Source: Algoriphagus sp. TR-M9
GTDB lineage: Bacteria; Bacteroidota; Bacteroidia; Cytophagales; Cyclobacteriaceae
Direction of reading: 5' to 3'
Assembly: GCF_027594545.1 (NCBI RefSeq)
Contig: NZ_CP115160.1
Location: forward strand, 1,311,001 to 1,375,000
DNA: 64,000 bases
The translations under genes were made by a program, and so were the position numbers. This document shows positions 8,681 to 17,545 of the stretch, in pieces; position 1 is the stretch's first letter, and each line of letters begins with the position of its first letter. The notes under the pieces are model-generated. The model was not told the origin of the DNA. It was given only the letters and a program-made list of their open reading frames with translations, and ran no database searches.

Positions 8681-9761
8681 GATGTTTGCTGAATTTTGAC
8701 ATGTTCGCTCCAAAATCACCTACGAATCTATTGTCCAGTTCATCCGCTTTTTCAGCCAATTGGGCCAGGCTTTTAATTACCTGATCCTCGTAGTTGGAAT
8801 ACAGATCGCTGATATGAACCCTATAGGAGAGGAAAACCTGATTGTCAGAGATGGACAAACGGTGTTCTCCGGTATCCGTTCGCATGATGTATTCGTAAAT
8901 CTCTGCCAGGTTTTTCCTTGGGAGCTCATTCAGTGGAGAGGTGGCAAACAAGTAATTGTTGTCATAGACGAACATTCTTATTTCAGCACTTCCTAAGTGG
9001 AATTTCCAGTATTCGCTGCCTGTCCTGGCCAAAACAGGATCGATTCCCAGATTTTGAATCGCTTTTTCAACTTTCACACTGAAATCGGAGGGAAGGCTTT
9101 CTTGGAACAGACTCTCCTCAATATCATTTCCACAGTTGGGACAATAGGATGTTTTTTCCTGAATCAGAGAATTACAGGAAGGACAGCCGATGGTGAGCTC
9201 GTCTAATAGTTGGTCAATGATATCAAGCTCTTCGCGGATTGTTTCTATTGGAATGGCAAAGCCCATATTGTCAGCATCAGAAAATTTAGCTGTCACGATT
9301 CCAAGTAATTCACCTTTTTCATTGATCACTGGCCCGCCGCTATTTCCGGGGTTGATGGCTGCATCTGTCTGAATGTAATCACTACTGCCGATGGCTTGTT
9401 TGGGATTGGAAACAGTCCCTTCAGTTACTGTATAGGGCATGCCATAGGGGAATCCCAATACCAATAGTTTGTCCCTAGTAGAAACTGTAGTGGCATGAAT
9501 GGTAGTGACTGTTTGTATAGGGATGGGAAGACTTTCTACTTTCAAAAAAGCGATGTCCTTACCGGGGTTTGCGTAGATGACTTTTGCCAAATACCTGTTT
9601 TTTAACCCATCTTCAATACTGACAGATAAACTTCCTGAAACAACATGGAAATTGGTGATAATCACGTTGTCTTGAGTGCTGTAAAAGCCTGTTCCTGAGC
9701 CAAATGCGGTATTTATTTTATATACTGAATTTTCTAAATTTTGTATAGTGTTCATTTTCAA
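8670..9761 (-). CDS. Trypsin-like serine protease with zinc ribbon, no PDZ domain
   Basis: The 363-residue protein has a DegP/HtrA-type protease domain in residues 1-190, with the complete triad visible: His39 in ITNFHVVSG, Asp69 in NPGKDIAFLK and Ser141 in INPGNSGGP. Residues about 194-216 form a zinc ribbon, CPSCN followed by YCPNCGND. No PDZ domain follows; the last 140 residues resemble small alpha/beta chaperone-like folds. There is no signal peptide, so it may act in the cytoplasm or be exported by an unusual route, which is odd among so many lipoproteins. Its start overlaps the upstream stop codon by 4 nt. Confidence 0.85.
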   Translation of the reverse strand: MKMNTIQNLENSVYKINTAFGSGTGFYSTQDNVIITNFHVVSGSLSVSIEDGLKNRYLAKVIYANPGKDIAFLKVESLPIPIQTVTTIHATTVSTRDKLLVLGFPYGMPYTVTEGTVSNPKQAIGSSDYIQTDAAINPGNSGGPVINEKGELLGIVTAKFSDADNMGFAIPIETIREELDIIDQLLDELTIGCPSCNSLIQEKTSYCPNCGNDIEESLFQESLPSDFSVKVEKAIQNLGIDPVLARTGSEYWKFHLGSAEIRMFVYDNNYLFATSPLNELPRKNLAEIYEYIMRTDTGEHRLSISDNQVFLSYRVHISDLYSNYEDQVIKSLAQLAEKADELDNRFVGDFGANMSKFSKHHEA

Positions 9762-10963
9762 TAAGTCTTAAAGTTTGCCATCATCTGTTGAATTGCTGCC
9801 ATGGATCCCTGCATTTGAGCCCCCATGATTTTTGATAGGTCCATGCCGAATTCCTGGCCGAAAAGTGAATCTTCCATAATGGATTCCATCCCGTTCATCA
9901 AGATTGGAGCTGCCAGGTTCCATTCTATTTGACTTGCTTGTGCCAAAGCATCCGTGATGGGTTTACTGGTGGATTCATTTACCAGATTGTAATAGAATAG
10001 ACTGTAAAAACAGGACTGCATAAGGTTGCAGGCATCTTCAAACTGGCGGTTGGAGATTTGCTCCTTTGCCTCATAGAAACTGTCCTCCCAATTTTCTCTG
10101 ATATTCTCTATTTTGCTGCTGTATTTGTGAGGGACGAAAGTTTCTACTTGATAGAGATCGGAAAGAAACTTTTCCTTGGGATGGTTTTTTAACACTTCAA
10201 GACTTGATTTGCCCTTCTGTAACCTGGTTTGAAACTGCATTCTTCGATCCTGGATTCCATGCACCGCTTTTTCGATAAGAGTTCTGAAATAGCCCTGAGG
10301 TTCGGAGTAAAACTCCAGCTTTCTAAAAGTGATGCTCAGCGTGTACCAAGCATTGTTTGCCTGTCGCTTTTCCATGTAAGAGTTAAATCGCTCTAGGCCT
10401 TCTGAAAGAATTGCCTGACAATTGCCATAAGCCTGCTCTTTTAAATTATCCGGGAAAGGAGAGACGGTTGGTTCCTGAAGGTGGGCTGCACCGAATTTTT
10501 CAATTAATTCATCGTCAAAGCTGTCGGCGTACAAACAGATTTCGCGTAAAACGCCATAAATTTTATAAGGCTCACATAGCTGGATAGGACATGAAAAAGT
10601 GAAAAACACCCGATCTACCTCCAGAGTCAAATTGGCCAAATTGAGGGGGTACATCCGCAACTCTGCCAAACGCCTCATCAAGGGTACTTTCTTGGAATCT
10701 TCTATAGTTAAAAAGGGGCATTTGATGTTCAGTTCTGTCTCCGTTTGGGAAATGAACAGCACCACAGATCCATGCGCTATTTCATAGGTGTTTCCCTTTC
10801 TCTTCGTTCTCAGATTGCTGTCTATGTAGTCCAAAAGTGTTGGGAGGACTAATTCATATTGTCTATTGTTAAATAAGGCTATTGATTCATCCCACTTTTC
10901 ATCCTGTTTTGTTGAGGCCTTTTTGGGATTGATGGGAGGGAAGTAGCTTAGATTTTTATTCAT
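9758..10963 (-). CDS. Soluble protein of unknown function
   Basis: I prefer ATG 10963 (MNKNLSYFPPINPKK); a longer frame from TTG 11023 exists but adds a weak extension. The roughly 400-residue protein has no signal peptide or membrane helix. Residues about 60-160 of the mature frame alternate strands and helices (for example TYEIAHGSVVLFI, then LTLEVDRVFFTFSCP), reminiscent of YbjN or secretion-chaperone-like alpha/beta domains; the second half is helical. Its stop overlaps the protease start, so the two cytosolic-looking proteins are probably made together. Function unknown. Confidence 0.65.
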   Translation of the reverse strand: MNKNLSYFPPINPKKASTKQDEKWDESIALFNNRQYELVLPTLLDYIDSNLRTKRKGNTYEIAHGSVVLFISQTETELNIKCPFLTIEDSKKVPLMRRLAELRMYPLNLANLTLEVDRVFFTFSCPIQLCEPYKIYGVLREICLYADSFDDELIEKFGAAHLQEPTVSPFPDNLKEQAYGNCQAILSEGLERFNSYMEKRQANNAWYTLSITFRKLEFYSEPQGYFRTLIEKAVHGIQDRRMQFQTRLQKGKSSLEVLKNHPKEKFLSDLYQVETFVPHKYSSKIENIRENWEDSFYEAKEQISNRQFEDACNLMQSCFYSLFYYNLVNESTSKPITDALAQASQIEWNLAAPILMNGMESIMEDSLFGQEFGMDLSKIMGAQMQGSMAAIQQMMANFKTY

Positions 10964-11076
10964 GGTATTCGTTTTGGCTGGGTTTGCAGTGACCTCTGGC
11001 TTTTTGAAAAATAGGGTCACCAATTCAGCGATGATTATTGGAAAGGTTTCCTGATTTAGAATGCTATGATTCTGGA

Positions 11077-11643
11077 TTAATAATCCATAGAAATGAAATT
11101 CCCGTTTAGATCATAGCTATAGGTGAAGGTGGTTCCTCCGTTTTCCGGCTGAAGTAGGACTAGGTATTCAATCTTTGACCGCACTCCATCTTTGGGGATT
11201 TTCACTAGTGCCATATGAAATGAAGGGCTAGGGATCTCCTTTTCTTCCGCTAATTTCTCTTTGGATTTTTCTACCAGGCCACCCAGTTTGCCCAGGTCGA
11301 TCGGATCACCCAATTGGAACATGAAGTCGGAAGCATTCATGTCTTCAGGCACTTCCAAGGTGATGTCAGAGGTTTGAGTCCAACTGTCATTGGATTGTGT
11401 CCATTGTCCCATTTTTAGAGAGGATGGATCATCGGTGACCGTCACTGAGATGATGTTTCCAACTGATTTATTATGTGTGATTGTTAAATCGGTAAAGTAT
11501 GCATCGGCTCCAAATTGGTCTTTCAGAGCTTCTTCTATGGCCAGGAAGCCATCTTCATTTGCTTCTTGATTGCTCGCGCCACTACCGCAAGAAATCAGGA
11601 ATGTCACCAAAAGGAATAGACAGGGGATTTGAAGGCTTTTCAT
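11077..11643 (-). CDS. Small predicted lipoprotein
   Basis: The 188-residue protein begins MKSLQIPCLFLLVTFLISCGSG, with the lipidated Cys at about residue 19. The mature part is a mixed alpha/beta domain ending in strands typical of a small periplasmic fold (GGTTFTYSYDLNGNFISMDY). No family is recognised. It lies 17 nt downstream of a small membrane protein gene and about 110 nt upstream of the preferred start of the next gene, so it is the second gene of the long minus-strand run. Confidence 0.7.
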   Translation of the reverse strand: MKSLQIPCLFLLVTFLISCGSGASNQEANEDGFLAIEEALKDQFGADAYFTDLTITHNKSVGNIISVTVTDDPSSLKMGQWTQSNDSWTQTSDITLEVPEDMNASDFMFQLGDPIDLGKLGGLVEKSKEKLAEEKEIPSPSFHMALVKIPKDGVRSKIEYLVLLQPENGGTTFTYSYDLNGNFISMDY

Positions 11644-11660
11644 TTCTTGGTGGTTAAAGC

Positions 11661-11882
11661 TTAGTTTTCAATTTCTTCAGTATCCCTGCCGTAGATGTAG
11701 AACAGTGCCCCACCAATGACAATCAGCAGAATTCGAATGATCCAGCCCATACCACTTCCCCAGATATCAATCCAGGCCAATAGCCTGATGTTGTAATTGA
11801 AAATTGAGAGAAGCATTGAAATGATTCCCATAGCAGCTAACAATAGTCCGCCTTGGCCAAGTTTTGATTTGATGTCTTCCAT
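11661..11882 (-). CDS. Small two-helix membrane protein
   Basis: The 73-residue protein has two hydrophobic segments (about residues 11-30 and 45-64) with a Gly/Trp-rich turn (DIWGSGMGW) between them and an acidic C-terminus. This resembles small inner-membrane proteins common in Bacteroidota. It appears to be the first gene of the long minus-strand operon, because the next gene to the right (12,097) is separated by 214 nt. No function can be read. Confidence 0.65.
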   Translation of the reverse strand: MEDIKSKLGQGGLLLAAMGIISMLLSIFNYNIRLLAWIDIWGSGMGWIIRILLIVIGGALFYIYGRDTEEIEN

Positions 11883-12096
11883 TTGTTTGATCTTTTAAAT
11901 TTTTTAAAAAACGTGCTCAAGGTTTGTTATTCCTTGAACTCCTGAAATCTTAAGATCAATCTTGGAATTTTTTAGTATTGGTGAAATAGCCAGTCTATAT
12001 CCGTAATGCCTAACTGTATATTTGTAAAAAGTTGACTGCTTTTCGTTTTGTTGAAAATTGGGTAAAAGGGTGTTTTTGTAAGTAAAATAAGAGGTT

Positions 12097-12834
12097 CTAA
12101 TGCTGGTTGAACTCTAGAAAAGTGGTCAAAAAAGCATCTTTTTTTCGGAAGGAAACCGGGATTTGTTTCCCGTTTTTTAAATAAATGGTTCCTGATTTGT
12201 CGTATTTGTCAATGAACTTCAGGTTTACCATAAAGGACTGATGGGGTCTTGTGAAATGGGCTTTTTCAAGTTGTTCCTCATAACTTTTGATGGGTTTGGA
12301 AGCCATGTGTTTTTTTCCGTTTGATAAATGAAAAGTGGTATAACCTTTATCGGACTCGCAATACAATAATTCGGATAGGTCAATTACCTGAAAACTGTCA
12401 CTTAAAGAAAGTACAAGCGTGGAATCATCTTGATACCACACTTTTTTTGTTTGGTTGATCTGCTCTTTCTGTTGGACCGAACTTTTGCTCTGTACTTTTT
12501 TCAAAGCGATCTGAAGTTCCTCCGGGTCCACTGGCTTCATCAGGTAATCTACAGCTCCGATTTTCAGGGCTTTGAGTGCGAATTCTTCATACGCTGTTAT
12601 AAAGATGACCTTGAAGTCCAGATGTTCGGTTTGATCCAAAAAATCAAAGCCTGTCCCATCGGATAAATTGATGTCCAAAAATACCAGCTCAGGCTTGCAG
12701 GCATTGGCGACGATCACAGCCTCTTTGACAGATTCACATTCACCGATGACATGGATCTCAGCGCTGACGGAGTGGAGCAAATTGATCAGGCCTTTTCTGA
12801 TGTAAGCCTTGTCTTCAATAACCAGTGCATTCAT
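12097..12834 (-). CDS. LytTR-family response regulator
   Basis: The 245-residue protein has a receiver domain (residues 1-115) with acidic pocket Glu7-Asp8, phospho-acceptor Asp54 in LVFLDINL and the Lys of LMKPVDPEEL. A LytTR DNA-binding domain occupies about residues 140-240, with YCESDKGYTTFHL, the PHQSFMVNL strand and a final VSFRKKD. LytTR regulators bind direct repeats upstream of target promoters. Its start overlaps the stop of the histidine kinase gene by 4 nt, so it is the cognate regulator of that kinase. Confidence 0.93.
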   Translation of the reverse strand: MNALVIEDKAYIRKGLINLLHSVSAEIHVIGECESVKEAVIVANACKPELVFLDINLSDGTGFDFLDQTEHLDFKVIFITAYEEFALKALKIGAVDYLMKPVDPEELQIALKKVQSKSSVQQKEQINQTKKVWYQDDSTLVLSLSDSFQVIDLSELLYCESDKGYTTFHLSNGKKHMASKPIKSYEEQLEKAHFTRPHQSFMVNLKFIDKYDKSGTIYLKNGKQIPVSFRKKDAFLTTFLEFNQH

Positions 12835-15020
12835 GATTCTTGGCTTTGTTTATAGGGGATTGTCAAAGTCACTAGGGTTCCTTTTTCATTGAATTTAGAT
12901 CTATCGGCTATGCTTATTTCCCCTTTCATTTTAAGGTCCTTGGATAGTATTTTTAGCCGCTCTGAAGTGATGGTGGTTGCCAGCGATTTTTTTGTTTTTG
13001 ATCGACTTCCTGTCTGGGAATCTATTCCTATTCCGTTGTCAGAGATGGTACAGATAAGTTGTCCCTGTTTCATTCGAAGAGAAATATCAATTTTATTTTC
13101 TCCGGATTGCCCGTTGAATGCATGTTCTATCGCATTTTCCACAAATGGCTGAATTAGCATAGGAGGGATTTTTAGTGCTGTTGGATCAATTTGATCGGTC
13201 ACATGAATTGAAAATCGGAATTGATTGTCTTCCAGGTTGTGGAGAGAAAGATAATTCTCCATTGCAGTGATTTCCTTGGAGAGCAAAACCAGTTTATCCC
13301 TGGAGTTTTCCAATATAATTCGCAGGAGTTTAGAAAATTTAGACAGGTAGTTCACTGATTTTCCTTCCTCTTTATTAAGGATCATCCCTTGGAGTACGGA
13401 GAGAGAATTGAAAATAAAATGAGGGGTCATCTGGGAGCGAAGCAGTTTTTGCTCCACGATGACATTTTTGGTTTTGGATTTTTCGTTTTTCAGTTTTTCT
13501 ATAAAAATCAATGTTCCTAATGCGATGGAAATCAAGAGAATACCAATAATGGCCCAGAGGTAATTTTGCCTCGTTTTTGCCAGGTCCTGCGAGGTGTCCA
13601 AAACCGTTTTTGTCAGCTTGAGTTCTCTGATGTTGGCAGAATCGAGTTCCAACTTATATTTATACTCGTATTCCAGTTGGGCTATTTTTTCTATGTTTTC
13701 CTTATTAAAAAGGCTGTCGTCCAGTAGTTTATATTGCTTATGGTTTTGGAGTGCTTCTTTGTAATTACCTGTTGCTTCATAAATTAAGGAAAGCATTTCT
13801 GAGGCCTCTTTTTGATGGTTTAAGAACCCGGATGTTGTGGAGATTTCATAGGCTTTCAGCGCCTTTGACAGCGCCGGCTCATACTTTTTTTGTTTTGCAA
13901 AAATTCTGGACTGTCCGATATAAGCTCCGGATAATGTCTCTTTAATTTCAATTTCCAAACTGATTTTTTCTGATTCGGAGAAGTAGGAAATTGCATTGTC
14001 AAGGTTATCAAGTTTCAGATAGGTTCCCCCGATATTATTTAGAATAAAAGGGATTTCACTGTTTGAATCTATTTGTTTACTTATTTCTAATGCCTTAAAA
14101 TAGGTTTGAAGAGCTTTATCGAACGCTTTCTTTTCCTCATAGATGGTTCCTATTCCGTTCAGGGTATTGGCGACCCCTTGTTTACTGTTGATCCGTCCAT
14201 AGATTCCCAATGAGCTTTCAAAACTTTCCATAGCTCTATCAAAGTTTTTCTGAATCTTGTAGATCGCTGCTATATTCCCGAGGTTATGAGCCATGCTGAT
14301 ACTGTCCCCCAGTATCTCATTCATATATAATGATTTTTTGAAATGCTCTTGGGCCAGGGGATAATTACCTAACTTCCTATAGACGTTGCCCAAATTATTC
14401 AAACTGTAGGAAATCCGCTGTTCGTTTTGATTTGCCTCAGCTATGGAAAGCGCTTTATTCAAATTAGAAACGGCTTCATCAAATTCACCCAATCCTTCAT
14501 AAGCAGCTCCTAAATTCAAGAGGCTTGCTGAAAGATTATCGCTTCCGATTTCCTCCTCGATTTCAATTGCTTTTTTAAAATTTTTAATGGCATCCCTGAG
14601 TTCTCCTTTATTTCTAAAAGTAATCCCCATGGCATTGTAACTGTTTGCTATTCCCTTTTTGAAATTGATGCTTTCATACAGTTTTTGTGCCTGGTCATAA
14701 TACTGCAAAGCCTGATCATAATTGGATTGAATAGCTTCTGTAATTCCTTTGATGTATATACTTCTTGCCTTTCCTTTTTTAAATCCGATAACATCGGCCA
14801 ACTCCTCGGATTCACTCAAATATTCAAGTGATTTCGGGATGTCTCTGCTGAAGAAGGAGAATGCAAGGGCATTGAGAAGGTTGACCCGAATACTGTCCTG
14901 ATGTGTGTGAAGTTCTAACTTTGATTGTAAGCTATCAAGGACTGGGTTTTGCCCAAATGCACTCGTCCAAACTAGGTTGGCAAGCAAAAAACCAAGAATA
15001 ATCCTAAAAGTAATGCGCAT
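12831..15020 (-). CDS. TPR-domain sensor histidine kinase (PF06580 type)
   Basis: The 729-residue protein has a signal peptide (MRITFRIILGFLLANLVWTSAFGQ), then about eight tetratricopeptide repeats from residue 50 to 430 (repeated ALQYYDQAQKLYE and SLNNLGNVYRKLG type units). A transmembrane helix (LWAIIGILLISIALGTLIFI) follows near residue 495. The cytoplasmic part has the His_kinase box with the phospho-accepting His in MTPHFIFNSLSVL and a HATPase_c domain (IQPFVENAIEHAF N-box, DNGIGID G-box). Periplasmic TPRs probably sense a protein or peptide. The downstream response regulator overlaps by 4 nt. Confidence 0.92.
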   Translation of the reverse strand: MRITFRIILGFLLANLVWTSAFGQNPVLDSLQSKLELHTHQDSIRVNLLNALAFSFFSRDIPKSLEYLSESEELADVIGFKKGKARSIYIKGITEAIQSNYDQALQYYDQAQKLYESINFKKGIANSYNAMGITFRNKGELRDAIKNFKKAIEIEEEIGSDNLSASLLNLGAAYEGLGEFDEAVSNLNKALSIAEANQNEQRISYSLNNLGNVYRKLGNYPLAQEHFKKSLYMNEILGDSISMAHNLGNIAAIYKIQKNFDRAMESFESSLGIYGRINSKQGVANTLNGIGTIYEEKKAFDKALQTYFKALEISKQIDSNSEIPFILNNIGGTYLKLDNLDNAISYFSESEKISLEIEIKETLSGAYIGQSRIFAKQKKYEPALSKALKAYEISTTSGFLNHQKEASEMLSLIYEATGNYKEALQNHKQYKLLDDSLFNKENIEKIAQLEYEYKYKLELDSANIRELKLTKTVLDTSQDLAKTRQNYLWAIIGILLISIALGTLIFIEKLKNEKSKTKNVIVEQKLLRSQMTPHFIFNSLSVLQGMILNKEEGKSVNYLSKFSKLLRIILENSRDKLVLLSKEITAMENYLSLHNLEDNQFRFSIHVTDQIDPTALKIPPMLIQPFVENAIEHAFNGQSGENKIDISLRMKQGQLICTISDNGIGIDSQTGSRSKTKKSLATTITSERLKILSKDLKMKGEISIADRSKFNEKGTLVTLTIPYKQSQES

Positions 15021-15319
15021 GATCTTATTTCAAATCTGATTAGAGGCAATTCAAAAACTGGGGATGAACATAGACCTTATCCCTATTCACAATAGACTCT
15101 TTATTGATTTTTTGCGTTTTTAATGAGTTTCTAATCCCGACCAAAATAATTGATTTAATCTCTTTTCGGTAGATTTGGACCAGATTTCTGGATAGGATCC
15201 ATCAGCAAAAAGAAATCCGTAAGACCTGAATCAATATTCGTAGTTGTTTTTGGATGTTTTAGTCATAAAAATTAATGTGATGAAAAGGGGGTAAGGGATC
15301 TTCAGTGTTATTAATAAAT

Positions 15320-15690
15320 AAGTTCGAACTTCCCCGTCGGAAGATTTTTTTACACTCAGTCCTCTCGGTAAGATGAAAATCCTTGTGCCTATCGCTGCTC
15401 TATCTACTATTTTGGTTTATCCCTGGTTCCAGAGCTTAGGACTTCGGGATGATCCCGATCCTCGGGACAGGTAGTGTTAGCTCATCCAGCCTCATAGCCT
15501 CAGTATAGAGTTCCTGTTTCCCGCTGTGCGGAGACAGGCTGTCAGTACCGACACCGCAGTCTGGCTTACTTCAGTAGATACCTCGCGGTAAACCGCCTTG
15601 CCACTCGTATGTTTGTACCTTCGGGTAACCGCCTGTCCCGATATATCCCAACTAATTAGCAATGGAACCTTTCCCAAATAAGGGTAAATA
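15320..15690 (-). other. Structured, repeat-like non-coding segment (possible mobile-element remnant)
   Basis: Within the 728-nt gap between the kinase start and the barrel gene, this stretch is GC-richer than its surroundings and full of short inverted repeats, such as CGGGAT followed by ATCCCG near 15,450-15,465. A 61-codon minus-strand frame (15,492-15,677) has no convincing protein features. It looks like part of an insertion-sequence end or a dispersed non-coding repeat. The strand is arbitrary, and no transposase is attached. The rest of the gap (15,021-15,320) shows nothing I can name. Confidence 0.3.
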
Positions 15691-15748
15691 TGTGCTGATA
15701 TAAGGAATTATATCCGAGCGTATAAAATTGAAATATTAGGTTGTTTTT

Positions 15749-16315
15749 CTAAAACTTCATAGATACGCCAAGGTTTAAGAAAGACACGCCATATCCGAGC
15801 TCTGCAAAAGTGCCAAATTTTTCATTGAACAAGTATCTGGCTCCTGCATAGATAGAAAAGGAGGCAGTGCTTCCAAATGCAGAGTTGTCCCCAATACTAC
15901 CAGTGCTGTCTTTATACTTAACATTGGCAATACTATAGGAAATCATTGCACCACCGTACAAATCCCAGTTTTTGTCGGATAAACCAGTGTAATGGTAAGC
16001 ACTTCTCAAGCCTATAATGGTGTAATTAATGGAAGATTTAGACGAAAAACCATAATAAGCATAATCTATACTATAATGTTTGAAGCCTAGGAATCCTCCT
16101 AAGCTGATTACCCCATTTTGACCCGCTTCCCACATCCCTCTTTCATATTGAAGGTTGATACTTGGTAAGGATCCTGAGGTGGTAAATGAGCCTAGGCTAC
16201 TGCCTAACCCCAAACCTAAACTTACTTCATTGGTACCTACTTCAAAACTTTGAGAATATGCAATGGGGAGGCTGAAGAATGCAGCAGAGATTAATGTTAA
16301 CAGTGATTTTTTCAT
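15749..16315 (-). CDS. Outer-membrane beta-barrel protein
   Basis: The 188-residue protein has a signal peptide (MKKSLLTLISAAFFSLPIAYS) and then a series of amphipathic strands rich in Gly, Tyr and Ser (for example EVSLGLGLGSSLGSF, NYTIIGLRSAYHYTG, FSIYAGARYLF). It ends in a C-terminal aromatic residue (SMKF), as is usual for small eight-stranded barrels of the OmpA-like/PF13568 type. It is a single gene with no close neighbours. Its location between two LytTR systems may mean regulation by one of them, but no binding site was identified. Confidence 0.75.
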   Translation of the reverse strand: MKKSLLTLISAAFFSLPIAYSQSFEVGTNEVSLGLGLGSSLGSFTTSGSLPSINLQYERGMWEAGQNGVISLGGFLGFKHYSIDYAYYGFSSKSSINYTIIGLRSAYHYTGLSDKNWDLYGGAMISYSIANVKYKDSTGSIGDNSAFGSTASFSIYAGARYLFNEKFGTFAELGYGVSFLNLGVSMKF

Positions 16316-16920
16316 ATGTTCATAATTTGTCTTTCAAAGGCCATATGGAATCTCGCAGTAATTATAATCATGCCAGTGTGTGACTTTTTAGTCATGCTCG
16401 ATTTCATGAGTTTACCTGATTTAAAAGTATTCGTAAAGAGTTAATGCGATTTAACTTGACAAGTGAAGAACGGCCTGACTCAGTGGTTCAAAAAGAACTT
16501 TATAACAGTGCTTCTTTAAATAATAAGGTGATTCTTAGTCACTTTATTGGGTCAATTCTTTAACATGACAGGCAATCTTCCTTAAAGGAATAATCATTCT
16601 AAGGTAAAAGCAATGAGAGATGAGTGATTACCCTATCTCATTGAGTAGGTGTAGGTTTTCATTTAGGGAATGATATCAGACAATTTTGAAGATCCATGTG
16701 GAATGCAACTCCCAATGTCCTGGCGTAGAGTTTGTTTTCTAAATAACTTCCTACATCTCGTTTTTTGCCAGAAAGTCAAATCGCTTAAGAAGAATTTCCT
16801 CTCACTTATCTGGTTTGTAATGTACGCTGGCTCATTTGTGGTTTTTTTCAGATTGAATACCGAGTATCTATAGGTGTTTTTTGGAATTAATCCTTTTTAC
16901 TACAACAAACCGACTATGCC
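16316..16920. other. 605-nt intergenic stretch, no gene seen
   Basis: This AT-rich gap separates the barrel gene (minus) from a lipoprotein gene (plus), so promoters for both must lie here. A small palindrome GACTTTTTAGTC occurs near 16,382-16,393. A 67-codon plus frame at 16,670 has no supporting features and is not called. Confidence 0.5.
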
Positions 16921-17532
16921 ATGCCTAAAATTTCTAGTTCTTTGATTTTGGTCTTCCTGCTCTGCTTATTTTCTTGTGTTCCTTCTGAAAAACCAGATCC
17001 TCTTCCAGACGATGATCAGCTTATTGAAGAGGATGATGACAATGAAAAGGCTCTTAGAACTGAATTCTCCTATAAAGTAGATGGAAAAGAGATCAGTGGT
17101 GTAGTAATAGAAGGAGAAAATAGCATTACTACCCTTACCGGTGAATTAAAGCAAAATACGGACTATACTTCTATTTCAATTGGTAGTGTAATTTTTGATT
17201 CAGATAAACTATATGCTACAGTCATTATTATCAATACCACAAAACCCTTCAGTTCGATTAAGGAAGGAGATAGTTTTGAAGGCAATACTTCTAATCCTGT
17301 CCTATTGACTATTGCTACCTTAGGAATTGCTGATTTTGACGACGACACGGTGGACTACTCTGGGGATTTAACCACCTATAAGGATCAGAATCTAATGATT
17401 AATATCACCGAAATTGACCATGAAAATAAGCTGGTTTCAGGAACCTTTTCATTTGATTCCCATAGTACAGAACTCGATATCCACAAGAAAGTTACTGAGG
17501 GGAAATTCTCTAATCTAAGGTTGGAAGAATAA
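16921..17532 (+). CDS. Lipoprotein, DUF6252-like
   Basis: The 203-residue protein starts MPKISSSLILVFLLCLFSCVP, a lipoprotein signal with Cys at about residue 19, then an acidic Pro/Asp/Glu linker. The mature domain (residues about 45-203) is beta-rich and ends with VSGTFSFDSHS and VTEGKFSNLRL, the pattern of DUF6252-like lipoproteins of Bacteroidota (a strand, SGTFSF, then TEGKF near the C-terminus). It converges with the response regulator gene at 17,546, leaving 13 nt between the stops. Confidence 0.7.
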   Translation: MPKISSSLILVFLLCLFSCVPSEKPDPLPDDDQLIEEDDDNEKALRTEFSYKVDGKEISGVVIEGENSITTLTGELKQNTDYTSISIGSVIFDSDKLYATVIIINTTKPFSSIKEGDSFEGNTSNPVLLTIATLGIADFDDDTVDYSGDLTTYKDQNLMINITEIDHENKLVSGTFSFDSHSTELDIHKKVTEGKFSNLRLEE

Positions 17533-17545
17533 TTGACTTTACCAG

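Noticed and set aside
15492..15677. 61-codon minus-strand frame
   Set aside because: No protein family or signal is visible and it sits in a hairpin-rich non-coding stretch; treated as repeat sequence instead.
16670..16873. 67-codon plus-strand frame before the DUF6252-like gene
   Set aside because: There is no clear ribosome binding site, no recognisable fold and atypical composition.
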